A stretch of 64,000 nt of DNA from NCBI GenBank assembly GCA_020638455.1, contig JACKIK010000003.1, positions 372,001 to 436,000 of the forward strand, read 5' to 3'. The notes beneath the pieces were generated by a model. It saw nothing but the letters and a program-made list of their open reading frames with translations, did not search any database and had not been told where the DNA came from. Source of the stretch: Hyphomonas sp. (lineage in GTDB: Bacteria; Pseudomonadota; Alphaproteobacteria; Caulobacterales; Hyphomonadaceae). The position numbers and the translations under genes are program-made. Each line of letters starts with the position of its first letter. Position 1 is the stretch's first letter. Below are positions 52,017 to 60,011 of this stretch, piece by piece.

Positions 52017-52916
52017 ATGGCGAACAAGATAAGCGCCAGTACAAATATTACATTGAGCCCCGAACAGGGCCTCAGCCGTTATCTGACCGAAATCCGCAAA
52101 TTCCCGATGCTTGAGAAGAACGAGGAGTTCATGCTCGCGCGCCGGTGGAAGGAGCATGAGGATACTGAGGCGGCCGAGAAAATGGTGACCTCGCACCTGC
52201 GTCTCGTTGCAAAGATTGCAATGGGTTATCGCGGCTATGGCCTGCCCATGGCCGAGGTGATTTCCGAGGGCAATGTCGGCCTGATGCAGGCCGTGAAGAA
52301 ATTCGACCCCGACAAGGGCTTCCGCCTCGCCACCTATGCGATGTGGTGGATCCGCGCCGCGATCCAGGAATACATCCTGCGCTCGTGGAGCCTCGTGAAG
52401 CTCGGCACCACGGCCGCGCAGAAGAAGCTGTTCTTCAATCTGCGCCGCCTGAAGGGCGAGATGCAGGCCCTCGACGAGGGCGACCTCAAGCCCGAACAGG
52501 CCCGCTTGATCGCCGAGAAGCTGAACGTCACCGAGGACGAGGTCTATTCGATGAACGGGCGCATGTCCGGCTCGGATGCCTCGCTCAACGTGCCGATGGG
52601 CGCCGAGGGCGACATGGAATGGCAGGACTGGCTGGCCGATGACGAGCCCGGCCAGGCCGAGGAATTCGCCAACCAGCAGGAATTCGATGCGCGGATGGAG
52701 CTGCTTTCCGCCGCCATGGAAGACCTCAACGAACGCGAGCGCCACATCCTGACCGAGCGCCGCCTGTCGGAAGAGCCGAAGACGCTGGAAGAACTGTCGG
52801 AAGAATACAACGTCTCCCGCGAGCGCATCCGCCAGATTGAGGTCCGCGCCTTCGAGAAGCTGCAGAAAGCCATGAAACGCATGGCCAAGGAACAGGGCCT
52901 GCCGGCGGGGGCTTAA
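52017..52916 (+). CDS. rpoH: RNA polymerase heat-shock sigma factor
   Basis: 299 residues, sigma-32 type. Region 2: EVISEGNVGLMQAVKKFDPDKGFRLATYAMWWIRAAIQEYIL; the RpoH box QKKLFFNLRRLKG distinguishes it from RpoD; region 4 has EEYNVSRERIRQIEVRAFEKLQKA. AGGAGGA lies 10 nt before ATG 52017. Directs transcription of chaperone and protease genes. Its stop overlaps the stop of the convergent membrane protein gene (TTAA). Confidence 0.95.
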   Translation: MANKISASTNITLSPEQGLSRYLTEIRKFPMLEKNEEFMLARRWKEHEDTEAAEKMVTSHLRLVAKIAMGYRGYGLPMAEVISEGNVGLMQAVKKFDPDKGFRLATYAMWWIRAAIQEYILRSWSLVKLGTTAAQKKLFFNLRRLKGEMQALDEGDLKPEQARLIAEKLNVTEDEVYSMNGRMSGSDASLNVPMGAEGDMEWQDWLADDEPGQAEEFANQQEFDARMELLSAAMEDLNERERHILTERRLSEEPKTLEELSEEYNVSRERIRQIEVRAFEKLQKAMKRMAKEQGLPAGA

Positions 52917-54124
52917 TCCCCGCCGGCGGTCTCCGCCTTTTCGTCATCGCCATCGCCGAGCTTGATGTCCGTCGGGTCGAAACCGACGAGGATCGACAGG
53001 ATCAGCGCGCCGACGCCCACCGTAAACACGATGATCGGCACCGGCCCGCCGCCGACGCCCAGCGTGCGCGCCAGATAATTGGTGATCTCGTCATACCGGA
53101 ACACGCCCACCGCCGCGGCGATGAAGCCGCCGATCTTGGCGGCATATTCGATCTGGCTCGGATAGGACCGCAGGTGGAAGAAGACGAGCAGCAGCGTCCA
53201 CGCCCCGAAGCCCAGCGCCACCAGCGGTGCCACTACCGTATAGGCGCTCGCCGAGCCTGAGCCGGTCAGCAGCGACATGGTCTCCAGGTAGGCCGCATTC
53301 ATCAGCGGCCAGATCAGCATGATCGCTCCGCCCAGCGCCAGGCCGAAGGAAACCCCGGACAGGCCCGCGCCATACACCCGCTCCAGCCCCTTTCGGTACT
53401 GCACCAGCAGGATGCCGAGCCCGAGCAGCAGCAGCAGGAAAAACACCTTCACCGGCAACACATAGCGGTGCACCTCCGCAGTCCGCGACGGCGCCTTCGC
53501 GGCCAGCGCGTTGAGGTGCTGCCGGAAGGCTGCCTTGGCGGCGCAGCATTCCCGCACCGGCAGGCGCTCTCCCGCCGGGAAGCACAGCATCTCCTCATCG
53601 GCCGCCGTCGAATATTGCAGCCACTCGCCGTCGCACTGGGCCTTGTACTGGCCGAGCCCCTTGTCGATGCCGGAGAGGATCTTCATGCGGGCGAGGATAT
53701 CGGTCAGCGGCGCACGCGTCGGCCGCCCCTGCGTCGACGGCGTTCCCGCATCGTCCATCAGCGCCTTCGGGGCGATCTCGTAGAAGGCGCGCGCGCCCGA
53801 GGCTTCGAAGGCTCCGGCTATCAGCCAGGCCGCAGCGCCACAGGCAACGAGGCTCGCCACCAGCGTGATCCGCCCATATTTCAGCCGCCCGCGCGCCATC
53901 GCATCGACCAGCAGCACGGCAGGACGCCAGAAGGCGACCAGCGCCAGCAACCCCGCGACCGGAAAGAAGATGAAATTCTGGGATTCGAGCGCAGCCAGCC
54001 GCTGGGCCAGCCCGGATGGCCCGAATTCCTCCACCAGCATCCCGGTTTCTGCCAGGAATGCTGTATAAATCAGGGCAAACACGAGCGTAACGCCAATCCG
54101 TGTTGCCAGGTGCGTCTTCGGCAT
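52913..54124 (-). CDS. Hypothetical multi-TM protein
   Basis: 403 residues. TM segments at about 7-25, 48-66, 84-106, then a periplasmic-looking domain of about 130 residues with four cysteines (YKAQCDGEW, EEMLCFP, VRECCAA), and five or so TM segments between 240 and 390. A short acidic C-terminal tail follows. I recognise no family. ATG 54124 was preferred to 54142 for the GGAAGAG 7 nt upstream. Neighbours give no hint. Confidence 0.6.
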   Translation of the reverse strand: MPKTHLATRIGVTLVFALIYTAFLAETGMLVEEFGPSGLAQRLAALESQNFIFFPVAGLLALVAFWRPAVLLVDAMARGRLKYGRITLVASLVACGAAAWLIAGAFEASGARAFYEIAPKALMDDAGTPSTQGRPTRAPLTDILARMKILSGIDKGLGQYKAQCDGEWLQYSTAADEEMLCFPAGERLPVRECCAAKAAFRQHLNALAAKAPSRTAEVHRYVLPVKVFFLLLLLGLGILLVQYRKGLERVYGAGLSGVSFGLALGGAIMLIWPLMNAAYLETMSLLTGSGSASAYTVVAPLVALGFGAWTLLLVFFHLRSYPSQIEYAAKIGGFIAAAVGVFRYDEITNYLARTLGVGGGPVPIIVFTVGVGALILSILVGFDPTDIKLGDGDDEKAETAGGD

Positions 54125-54246
54125 GGGCCACTCTTCCCGCATGGCTTGGCCCTATGTCCTACCCGATCCTTCGGCACTGGCAAACTGTAACGGAACTCCT
54201 CCTCCCCCCGCCCGTTGATGGGGAAAGCAGGAAAGGAGCAACCCAA

Positions 54247-54519
54247 ATGTCTGTGAAATCTGCCCTTATCGTGCTGACCATCGCCGCAGGAGCCGCCGCA
54301 CCGGCTTTTGCGGAGCAGGCCGACACAGCCGGGAAAGTCTGGGCCCCCGGAGACTACCTTCCGCCCTCCTATCTCCTCCAGCCCTTCGACGAGGCGCACC
54401 AGTACGGCCTCGAAGAAGCGCCGCAGGGCTATATCTGGGTAGTGAAGGGCGACAATGCCTACCTCGCCGAAAAGGGCGACGGGCGCGTCGTCGACACGCT
54501 GGAAGACCTGCTCGTCTGA
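54247..54519 (+). CDS. RcnB-like periplasmic protein
   Basis: 90 residues with signal peptide MSVKSALIVLTIAAGAAAPAFA. The mature part resembles RcnB: VWAPGDYLPPSYLLQPFDEAHQYGLEEAPQGYIWVVKGDNAYL has the G-x-x-LP-x-x-Y and PP/AP-x-GY-x-W spacing. RcnB proteins affect nickel/cobalt export in enterobacteria; many homologues have no known role. AAAGGAG precedes ATG 54247. Confidence 0.65.
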   Translation: MSVKSALIVLTIAAGAAAPAFAEQADTAGKVWAPGDYLPPSYLLQPFDEAHQYGLEEAPQGYIWVVKGDNAYLAEKGDGRVVDTLEDLLV

Positions 54520-54554
54520 CATCGCGCCAGCCGGTTGATCGGCGGGGCGGGAAC

Positions 54555-54577
54555 GGGCATGGGAGCGTCCCATGCCC
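54555..54577 (+). promoter_or_regulatory. Hairpin sequestering the SpoU gene start
   Basis: GGGCATGGGA / TCCCATGCCC, perfect 10-bp stem with a 3-nt loop. The right arm contains the start codon (54572-54574), and the GGGAG Shine-Dalgarno (54561-54565) is in the left arm and loop edge. Confidence 0.65.
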
Positions 54578-55414
54578 ATCCTCCCCGTCTCAGACCCGGC
54601 CGACCCGCGCCTTGCGCCCTATACCTCCATCCGGGAGAAGGATCTGACGCGCGGCCACGGCGCCCGCTTCATCGTGGAAGGCAAGGTGACGCTGGAAGCC
54701 CTGCTGACACGCTCGCGCTTTGCCGTGGAGAGTGTGTTTCTCGCCGACTCCCGGCTGGAGCCGCTGGCAGGCCTTCTCTCACTGGTTCCCGAAGACGTGC
54801 CAATCTATGCGGCCGCGCAGGCCGTGATGGACCGGATCGCCGGCTTCCCCATGCACCGCGGCGTCCTCGCCTGCGGGCTGAAGGGAGAAATCAGCACACC
54901 CTCCGAATTCCTTCATCCTCCCCCGCCTGCGGGGGAGGTGGCCGCGAAGCGGATGGAGGAGGCACGCTCTCCCCTCCTCCTGCTCTCGGACCTTTCGAAC
55001 CATGACAATGTCGGCGCCTGTTTCCGCAATGCCGCGGCCTTCGGCGCCGGGGCGGTCCTGCTCGACGAACGCTGCTGCGACCCGCTGTACCGCAAGGCCA
55101 TCCGCGTTTCGTCGGGCGCGAGCCTCACCGTGCCCTTCGCCCATGGCGGCACAGGCGCCGAGATGCTGTGCGCCGCGACGGAAGCCGGCTACACGATCTG
55201 GGCCATGACCCCGCGCGCCGATGCCGCCCCGCTGCACACCCTCTCCATCCCCGAACGCCTCGCGATCCTTCTCGGCGCCGAAGGCCCCGGCCTGCCCGAT
55301 GCGCTGATCACCGCGGCAACACCGGTCCGCATCCCCATGACCACAGGTTTCGACAGTCTCAACGTCGCCACGGCCGGCGCGATTGCGCTGGCCCATGTCT
55401 TCCGTCAGACTTGA
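54572..55414 (+). CDS. SpoU/TrmH family RNA 2'-O-methyltransferase
   Basis: 280 residues. N-terminal substrate-binding domain (about 15-105) and C-terminal SPOUT knot domain (about 135-280) with the three motifs: NHDNVGACFRNAAAFG, LLGAEGPGLP, and IPMTTGFDSLNVATAGAIALAH. Methylates a ribose 2'-OH in rRNA or tRNA; the exact site is unknown. The linker (about residues 113-135: FLHPPPPAGEVAAKRMEEA) is encoded by a palindromic repeat. Translation start is in a hairpin. Confidence 0.85.
   Translation: MPILPVSDPADPRLAPYTSIREKDLTRGHGARFIVEGKVTLEALLTRSRFAVESVFLADSRLEPLAGLLSLVPEDVPIYAAAQAVMDRIAGFPMHRGVLACGLKGEISTPSEFLHPPPPAGEVAAKRMEEARSPLLLLSDLSNHDNVGACFRNAAAFGAGAVLLDERCCDPLYRKAIRVSSGASLTVPFAHGGTGAEMLCAATEAGYTIWAMTPRADAAPLHTLSIPERLAILLGAEGPGLPDALITAATPVRIPMTTGFDSLNVATAGAIALAHVFRQT
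54912..54965 (+). repeat. Palindromic repetitive element inside the SpoU gene
   Basis: CCTCCCCCGC-CT-GCGGGGGAGG (54917-54938), then CCGC-GAA-GCGG (54942-54952), enclosed by CATCC/GGATG (54914-54918, 54951-54955). The sequence has the look of the intergenic REP-like elements common in alphaproteobacterial genomes, but here it is in frame in a coding region. Confidence 0.7.
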
Positions 55415-55438
55415 GCCTCGGATCACGCAGGCTTTTCC

Positions 55439-55981
55439 ATGAAACAAATTCTTCCCGCCGCGCTCGTCGCACTGGCAGCCGGCTGCCAGTCGCCCGCCCC
55501 CGAAACGAACGCCCTCACTGGCACCGGCTACGGCCTCACCGCCGGTCCCACCGCGACGCCTGAGCTGAAAGCCGCTGTGCTGAAGGCCGACACAGACCTG
55601 TTCGCCGCCGTGTTCGATGCCTGCGATGCGGACCTCGCCGGCACGATGATGACGGAAGACGTGCACTTCCTGCACGACAAGTGGGGAGAAATCGCAACGA
55701 CCCGCGGTGCGCTGGTCGAAGCCTTTCGCGCAAGCTGCGACCGGCAGGCCGCCGGCACCGACTTCCGTGCCCGGCGCGAGCGCGTCGATGATACGATCGA
55801 AGTCCATGCCCTTTCCGGCTACGGCGCGCTGGAAACCGGCGTGCACCGCTTCTACGCCCTCCTGCCGGGCGAAGCGCCGAAACTGACCGAGACGGGCCGG
55901 TTTCTGATTGTGTGGAAACAGGATGGCGACACGCTGCGCATGGCAGAGACGATCAGCTACGATCACAGCCTGGCGGAGTGA
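55439..55981 (+). CDS. DUF4440 (NTF2-like) lipoprotein
   Basis: 180 residues. Lipoprotein signal MKQILPAALVALAAGC (lipobox AAGC). The mature part matches the NTF2-like DUF4440 fold: DLFAAVFDACDADLAGTMMTEDVHFLHDKWGEIATTRGALVEAF, later GRFLIVWKQDGDTLRMAETISYDH. Probably binds a small ligand in the periplasm; role unknown. Starts 24 bp after the SpoU gene. Confidence 0.75.
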   Translation: MKQILPAALVALAAGCQSPAPETNALTGTGYGLTAGPTATPELKAAVLKADTDLFAAVFDACDADLAGTMMTEDVHFLHDKWGEIATTRGALVEAFRASCDRQAAGTDFRARRERVDDTIEVHALSGYGALETGVHRFYALLPGEAPKLTETGRFLIVWKQDGDTLRMAETISYDHSLAE

Positions 55982-55992
55982 GATCCACACCG

Positions 55993-56033
55993 AAACAAAA
56001 CGCCCTCTCCCGAGGGGGAACCGGGAGAGGGCG
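55993..56033 (-). terminator. Terminator of the cys operon
   Basis: CGCCCTCTCCC / GGGAGAGGGCG, perfect 11-bp stem (56001-56033). On the minus strand it is followed by TTTTGTTT, so it ends the leftward cysG-cysH operon. Its sequence resembles a dispersed palindromic repeat of alphaproteobacteria. Confidence 0.8.
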
Positions 56034-56075
56034 AGACGGGCGTTCACGGCGAGTGAACACCCAGGAGAGAGCGCT

Positions 56076-56819
56076 TCAGAAAACGCGCGGCCGGCGCGCC
56101 TTGTCGACATGCAGGCCGCATTCAGTCTTGTCCTGGCCGGCCCAGCGCCCCGAGCGCGGATCCAGCGGATCCTCGGCCGGGCGCGTGCACGGCCAGCAGC
56201 CGATGGATGGATAGCCCTGCGCCACCAGCGGATGGCGCGGCAGGTTCCGCTCACGGATGAAATCGTCCACATCCTCCGCCGTCCAGTTGGCCAGCGGGTT
56301 CACCTTGAAGCGGCCATCGGAAAATTCCACGACCGGCAGCGACATCCGCGCCCCGCCATGGAAGCGCTTGCGGCCCGTGATCCATGCCTCGAATCCCTCA
56401 AGCGCCGGCTCCAGTGGCCGCACCTTGCGCAGCGCACAGCAGGCATCCGTATCGCGCTTCCACAACCGGCCGTCGGCATCGAGCACGCGCCGCTCCGTCT
56501 CGTTCGGCTGCACATTGCGGACGCCCGTCAGACCCAGCCGTCCGATCACCTCGTCGCGATAGTCCAGCGTCTGCGGAAAGTGCATGCCCGTATCGAGAAA
56601 TACCACCGGCAGGCCCGGATCGACGCCCGCGATCAGCGCCAGCATCGCGACGCTCTCCGCGCCGAAGCTCGACACATAGGTGATCCGGCCCGTCCATTCC
56701 CGCCTCAGCGCCGCGCGCAGTACCGCCTCGGCCGGCGCGTCCCGCAGCTCTGCATTGAGCCGCGAAAGGCGTGCCTCGACCGGCTCGGCGCGTCGTGTGG
56801 CTGCGTTGTCGAATGCCAT
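56076..56819 (-). CDS. cysH: Adenylyl-sulfate reductase, [4Fe-4S] type
   Basis: Reduces APS (or PAPS) to sulfite using thioredoxin. 247 residues. PP-loop-like VSSFGAESVAML; cluster cysteines Cys127-Cys128 and Cys208-Cys211 (CC...CWPC), and the catalytic Cys234 in KTECGLH. The four cluster cysteines mark the APS-reductase type. Last gene of the operon cysG-DUF2849-GST-cysI-DUF934-cysH, with 2 bp to DUF934. Confidence 0.95.
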   Translation of the reverse strand: MAFDNAATRRAEPVEARLSRLNAELRDAPAEAVLRAALRREWTGRITYVSSFGAESVAMLALIAGVDPGLPVVFLDTGMHFPQTLDYRDEVIGRLGLTGVRNVQPNETERRVLDADGRLWKRDTDACCALRKVRPLEPALEGFEAWITGRKRFHGGARMSLPVVEFSDGRFKVNPLANWTAEDVDDFIRERNLPRHPLVAQGYPSIGCWPCTRPAEDPLDPRSGRWAGQDKTECGLHVDKARRPRVF

Positions 56820-56821
56820 GT

Positions 56822-57313
56822 CTACAAGTTTCCGTGTCTTGCGCGGAACGCCGGAACGCGCCGGTCTGCGGCGGGCTGGTAGGCGTCCCTGAATTCCCTG
56901 AGTGCTTCCATCACAGAAGGTAGGTCAGCGCGGGCCGTCTCGTAAGCGTCGAAGCCTGAACGGTTCATGTAGAAAATCTGATCGCGGAGCACTTCGCCTA
57001 CCGCGCGCAGCTCGCCGCGATAGAGATGCCGCCGCCGCAGCAGCTGGGCCTGCGAATAGCCGCGCCCGTCCGTGTATTTCGGAAAGCTGATCTCGATCAG
57101 CTCCAGCCGGTCAAGGTGAGGCACAAGTGCATCCGGATCGTCCTCCGGCTGCAGGCGGACGCCAACCGGTGCATTTCGGCCTTCATAGCTCGCCACATCC
57201 GCCAGGTAGCGCTCCAGCGGCACAGTCACCGCCCGCACGCCCTCGATTGGTGCGTCGCCGTCGACAAACACCCAGTCGTTAGGGATTTCCCGGCCGTCCT
57301 TAAGCAGCGGCAT
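56822..57313 (-). CDS. DUF934 family protein of the sulfite reductase cluster
   Basis: 163 residues. MPLLKDGREIPNDWVFVDGD and LIEISFPKYTDGRGYSQAQLLRR match DUF934, found almost always beside cysI/cysH in proteobacteria. Function unknown, perhaps an assembly or electron-transfer partner of the reductase. The start ATG 57313 overlaps the 3' end of cysI by 14 nt. Confidence 0.85.
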   Translation of the reverse strand: MPLLKDGREIPNDWVFVDGDAPIEGVRAVTVPLERYLADVASYEGRNAPVGVRLQPEDDPDALVPHLDRLELIEISFPKYTDGRGYSQAQLLRRRHLYRGELRAVGEVLRDQIFYMNRSGFDAYETARADLPSVMEALREFRDAYQPAADRRVPAFRARHGNL

Positions 57314-58961
57314 AGAGCGCCTCCTTGAACGGCTCCATCCCGGTGCGCGCGAGCGTGTCGATGAAGATCTCGTCCCGGCCCCGGCGCAGCGACAGATAGG
57401 TATCGACAATGCGCTTCACGGCGCCCGGCACGTCCTCCGCCTTCAGGGCCGGCCCGGCGATTCCGCCGATCGCGGCCTTCTCGTCGGCCCGCCCGCCAAG
57501 GCTGATCTGGTAGACCTCCTCGCCTTTCCGGTCGACGCCGAGAATGCCGATATGGCCGACATGATGGTGCCCGCAGGCATTGATGCAGCCGGAAATATTG
57601 ATGTGCAGCCGCCCGATCTCCCGCTGGTACTTCGTCTCCGCAAAGAGCTGCGCCACCGCCTGGCTCACCGGTATCGAGCGCGCATTGGCAAGGTTGCAAT
57701 AGTCGAGCCCCGGGCACACGATCATGTCGGTGATCAGGCTCTCGTTCGGCGTTGCAAGGCTCGCCGCTTCCAGCGCCTGCCAGAGTGCGTAGAGATGCAC
57801 CACCGGCACGTGCGGCAGGACGAGGTTCTGCGCGTGGGAAACACGGATGTCGTCATAGGCATAGCGTTCGGCAAGGCCTGCCACGAGGTCCATCTGCTCT
57901 GCCGTCGCATCGCCCGCCGCCCCGCCGACCGGCTTCAGGCTCACCGTCACGGAGGCATGGCCCGGCTGCCGGTGCGGGTGCAGATTCACCCCGCACCATT
58001 CGGCAAAGTCCACATCCGCCGCCTGCGCGGCATCGAACAGGGCCGCTTCTTCCGCCGAAACGGGAACGAAATCCGGCGGCGCAAAATACGCATGAATCCG
58101 GTCGATCTCCGCCTGCGGCAGGGCGATCTTCTCATGCCCGCCCTGCGCCGCGAATTCCGCGTCCACCTGCCGGGAAAATTCCTCTGCGCCAAGCTCATGC
58201 ACGAGGATCTTGATCCGCGCCTTGTACTTGTTGTCCCGCCGGCCATGCCGGTTGTAGACGCGCAGCACCGCCTCGAGATAGTCGAGAATGTCCGTCTCCG
58301 GAACAAAATCCCTGATCTTCGCGGCCAGCAGCGGCGTCCGCCCCTGCCCGCCGCCAGCATGCACTTCGAAGCCCACGACGCCATTCCGCTCAAGGATGCG
58401 GAGGCCGATATCATGCACGGCAATCGCCGCCCGGTCATGCGCCGCCGCCGTCACGGCGATCTTGAACTTGCGCGGCAGGAAGGCGAACTCCGGATGGAAA
58501 CTGCTCCACTGCCGGATGATCTCGCACCAGGGCCGCGGATCCATCAGCTCATCGGCCGCCGCTCCGGCAAAATGGTCCGAGGTCACATTGCGGATACAAT
58601 TGCCGGAGGTCTGGATCGCATGCAGCCCTTCCCCCGCGAGGAATTCCAGGATGTCCGGAATATCCCCCAGTCCCACCCAGTTGAACTGCACGTTCTGCCG
58701 CGTCGTGAAATGGCCATAGCCGCGGTCATAGCGGCGCGAGACCTCGGCCAGCCGGCGCAGCTTCGCCCCGTCCAGCTGGCCATAGGGAATCGCAACGCGC
58801 AACATGTAGGCATGCAGCTGCAGGTACACGCCGTTCTGCAGCCGCAGCGGCTTGAATTCGTCTTCCTTCAGCTCCCCGGACAGGCGGCGCGCCACCTGCC
58901 CGCGGAACTGCGCCACCCTGTCCCCGACCAGCCGGGCATCGAATTCATCGTACCTGTACAT
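57300..58961 (-). CDS. cysI: Siroheme nitrite/sulfite reductase
   Basis: Six-electron reductase converting sulfite to sulfide (or nitrite to ammonia) with siroheme coupled to a [4Fe-4S] cluster. 553 residues. RQNVQFNWVGLGDIPDILEFL and TSGNCIRNVTSDH are typical ferrite-type motifs, and the cluster cysteines are in CPGLDYCNLA and SGCINACGHHHVG. The presence of cysG and cysH in the same operon makes sulfite the likely substrate. ACGGAGG lies 9 nt before ATG 58961, within a duplicated repeat. Confidence 0.9.
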   Translation of the reverse strand: MYRYDEFDARLVGDRVAQFRGQVARRLSGELKEDEFKPLRLQNGVYLQLHAYMLRVAIPYGQLDGAKLRRLAEVSRRYDRGYGHFTTRQNVQFNWVGLGDIPDILEFLAGEGLHAIQTSGNCIRNVTSDHFAGAAADELMDPRPWCEIIRQWSSFHPEFAFLPRKFKIAVTAAAHDRAAIAVHDIGLRILERNGVVGFEVHAGGGQGRTPLLAAKIRDFVPETDILDYLEAVLRVYNRHGRRDNKYKARIKILVHELGAEEFSRQVDAEFAAQGGHEKIALPQAEIDRIHAYFAPPDFVPVSAEEAALFDAAQAADVDFAEWCGVNLHPHRQPGHASVTVSLKPVGGAAGDATAEQMDLVAGLAERYAYDDIRVSHAQNLVLPHVPVVHLYALWQALEAASLATPNESLITDMIVCPGLDYCNLANARSIPVSQAVAQLFAETKYQREIGRLHINISGCINACGHHHVGHIGILGVDRKGEEVYQISLGGRADEKAAIGGIAGPALKAEDVPGAVKRIVDTYLSLRRGRDEIFIDTLARTGMEPFKEALYAAA

Positions 58962-58964
58962 CTT

Positions 58965-59021
58965 CTATTGCCTCCGTATCCGCGCTGCGCGCGTCACATG
59001 AGGCAGGCTCAAGGCTGTCAT
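58965..59021 (-). CDS. Micro-ORF 1 (18 residues) between GST and cysI genes
   Basis: MTALSLPHVTRAARIRRQ, starting at ATG 59021 and ending 3 bp before cysI. ACGGAGACAC upstream could serve as its ribosome binding site. Near-identical to the adjacent micro-ORF 2. Translation is not proven. Confidence 0.4.
   Translation of the reverse strand: MTALSLPHVTRAARIRRQ
58972..59021. repeat. Tandem repeat, copy 1
   Basis: 50-bp unit repeated at 59031-59080 with three mismatches and a 59-bp period. On the minus strand it includes the ribosome binding site CGGAGG used by cysI. Confidence 0.9.
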
Positions 59022-59080
59022 CTTGAGTGTCTCCGTATCCGCGCTGCGCGCGTCACATGAGGCGGGCTCAGGACTGTCAT
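59018..59080 (-). CDS. Micro-ORF 2 (20 residues) overlapping the GST stop
   Basis: MTVLSPPHVTRAARIRRHSR. ATG 59080 overlaps the GST stop as ATGA, and its own stop overlaps the start of micro-ORF 1 as ATGA, so the three frames would be translationally coupled. Duplicate of micro-ORF 1. Confidence 0.4.
   Translation of the reverse strand: MTVLSPPHVTRAARIRRHSR
59031..59080. repeat. Tandem repeat, copy 2
   Basis: Second copy of the 50-bp unit at 58972-59021; 47 of 50 positions are identical. It overlaps the last 4 bp of the GST gene. Confidence 0.9.
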
Positions 59081-59706
59081 GCCGCCTCCCGCGCATGCGG
59101 AATGCCGAGCGCCGCCTCGGTGCGGCTGACCCAGCGTTCGACGGAATGAAACTCGGACAGGTCGAACCCGCCCTCATGGGCAACGCGCGTGTAGGCAACG
59201 AGCGCGATGTCGGCCAGCGTCATCTGGTCACCCACGATCCAGTCCGTGAAGGTCAGCTGCAGCTCCATCACGCCAAGCGCCCGCCGGCCCCTGGCCATCA
59301 GGTTCGGGTCGATCTCGTCTTCGCCCTTCTTCAGGTAGTGCTTCTGGAAGCGGCGCACAGCGATCGCCGTCTCGTGCGAATACTGTTCCCAGAACAGCCA
59401 GCTCATCATCTTCGCCCGGACAAACGAATCAAGCGGCACGAGGTCGCTGCCGGCCTCTTCTGCGATGTACAGCATGATCGCATTCGATTGCGGCAGCACG
59501 CGGCCATCCGGCCAGCGGGCCACCGGCACCTGCCCGGCCGGGTTCACGGTCAGGAATTCCTCCGACTGCGTGCCGCCCTTGAGGATGTCGACCTCGACCC
59601 AGTGATACGGCACGCCGACATAGTCGGCCGTCCATTTCGGCTTCAGGCAATTGCCGGAAATGGAGTCTCCGTACAGCGTCAGGCCGGTGATTTCGCGTTG
59701 TGGCAT
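59077..59706 (-). CDS. Glutathione S-transferase family protein
   Basis: 209 residues. Thioredoxin-like N-terminal half (LTLYGDSISGNCLKPKW; NPAGQVPVARWPDGRVLPQSNAIMLYIAE contains the cis-Pro and the Ser that contacts glutathione) and helical C-terminal half (MTLADIALVAYTRVAHEGGFDL). It lies within the sulfur operon, overlapping the DUF2849 gene by 1 nt at its start. Why a GST is there is unclear; glutathione and sulfide metabolism are plausible links. Confidence 0.85.
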   Translation of the reverse strand: MPQREITGLTLYGDSISGNCLKPKWTADYVGVPYHWVEVDILKGGTQSEEFLTVNPAGQVPVARWPDGRVLPQSNAIMLYIAEEAGSDLVPLDSFVRAKMMSWLFWEQYSHETAIAVRRFQKHYLKKGEDEIDPNLMARGRRALGVMELQLTFTDWIVGDQMTLADIALVAYTRVAHEGGFDLSEFHSVERWVSRTEAALGIPHAREAA

Positions 59707-60011
59707 CAGATGCCCTCTCCGAATATGAAAGTTGGACCGGTTGCGCGGATCGTCTCGCGGATCGTTTCGCGCCCGGCTATCCGGCCTGATTCTGTGACTT
59801 CCATGAAGTAGGGATCGGTCACGACCGCCTCCTGCCCCATCGCCTCGGCAAGGCGCACCTCCGCCTCGACACCCAGGAACGGCGCGGCCTCACCGACATT
59901 CTCGGACCACGTCCCATCCTGCCGCATCCAGACGGAGCGGCCGGTACGGGTGGCCCAGGCGGTCACGGCTTTCGGCGTATCGGGCTTCAGCTTGGGACGG
60001 ACGGATGTCAT
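59706..60011 (-). CDS. DUF2849 family protein
   Basis: 101 residues. KAVTAWATRTGRSVWMRQDGTWSENVGEA followed by EAMGQEAVVTDPYFMEVT matches DUF2849, a short protein found with cysI/cysG in alphaproteobacteria. Unknown role. It overlaps the 3' end of cysG by 4 nt and the GST start by 1 nt. Confidence 0.8.
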   Translation of the reverse strand: MTSVRPKLKPDTPKAVTAWATRTGRSVWMRQDGTWSENVGEAAPFLGVEAEVRLAEAMGQEAVVTDPYFMEVTESGRIAGRETIRETIRATGPTFIFGEGI

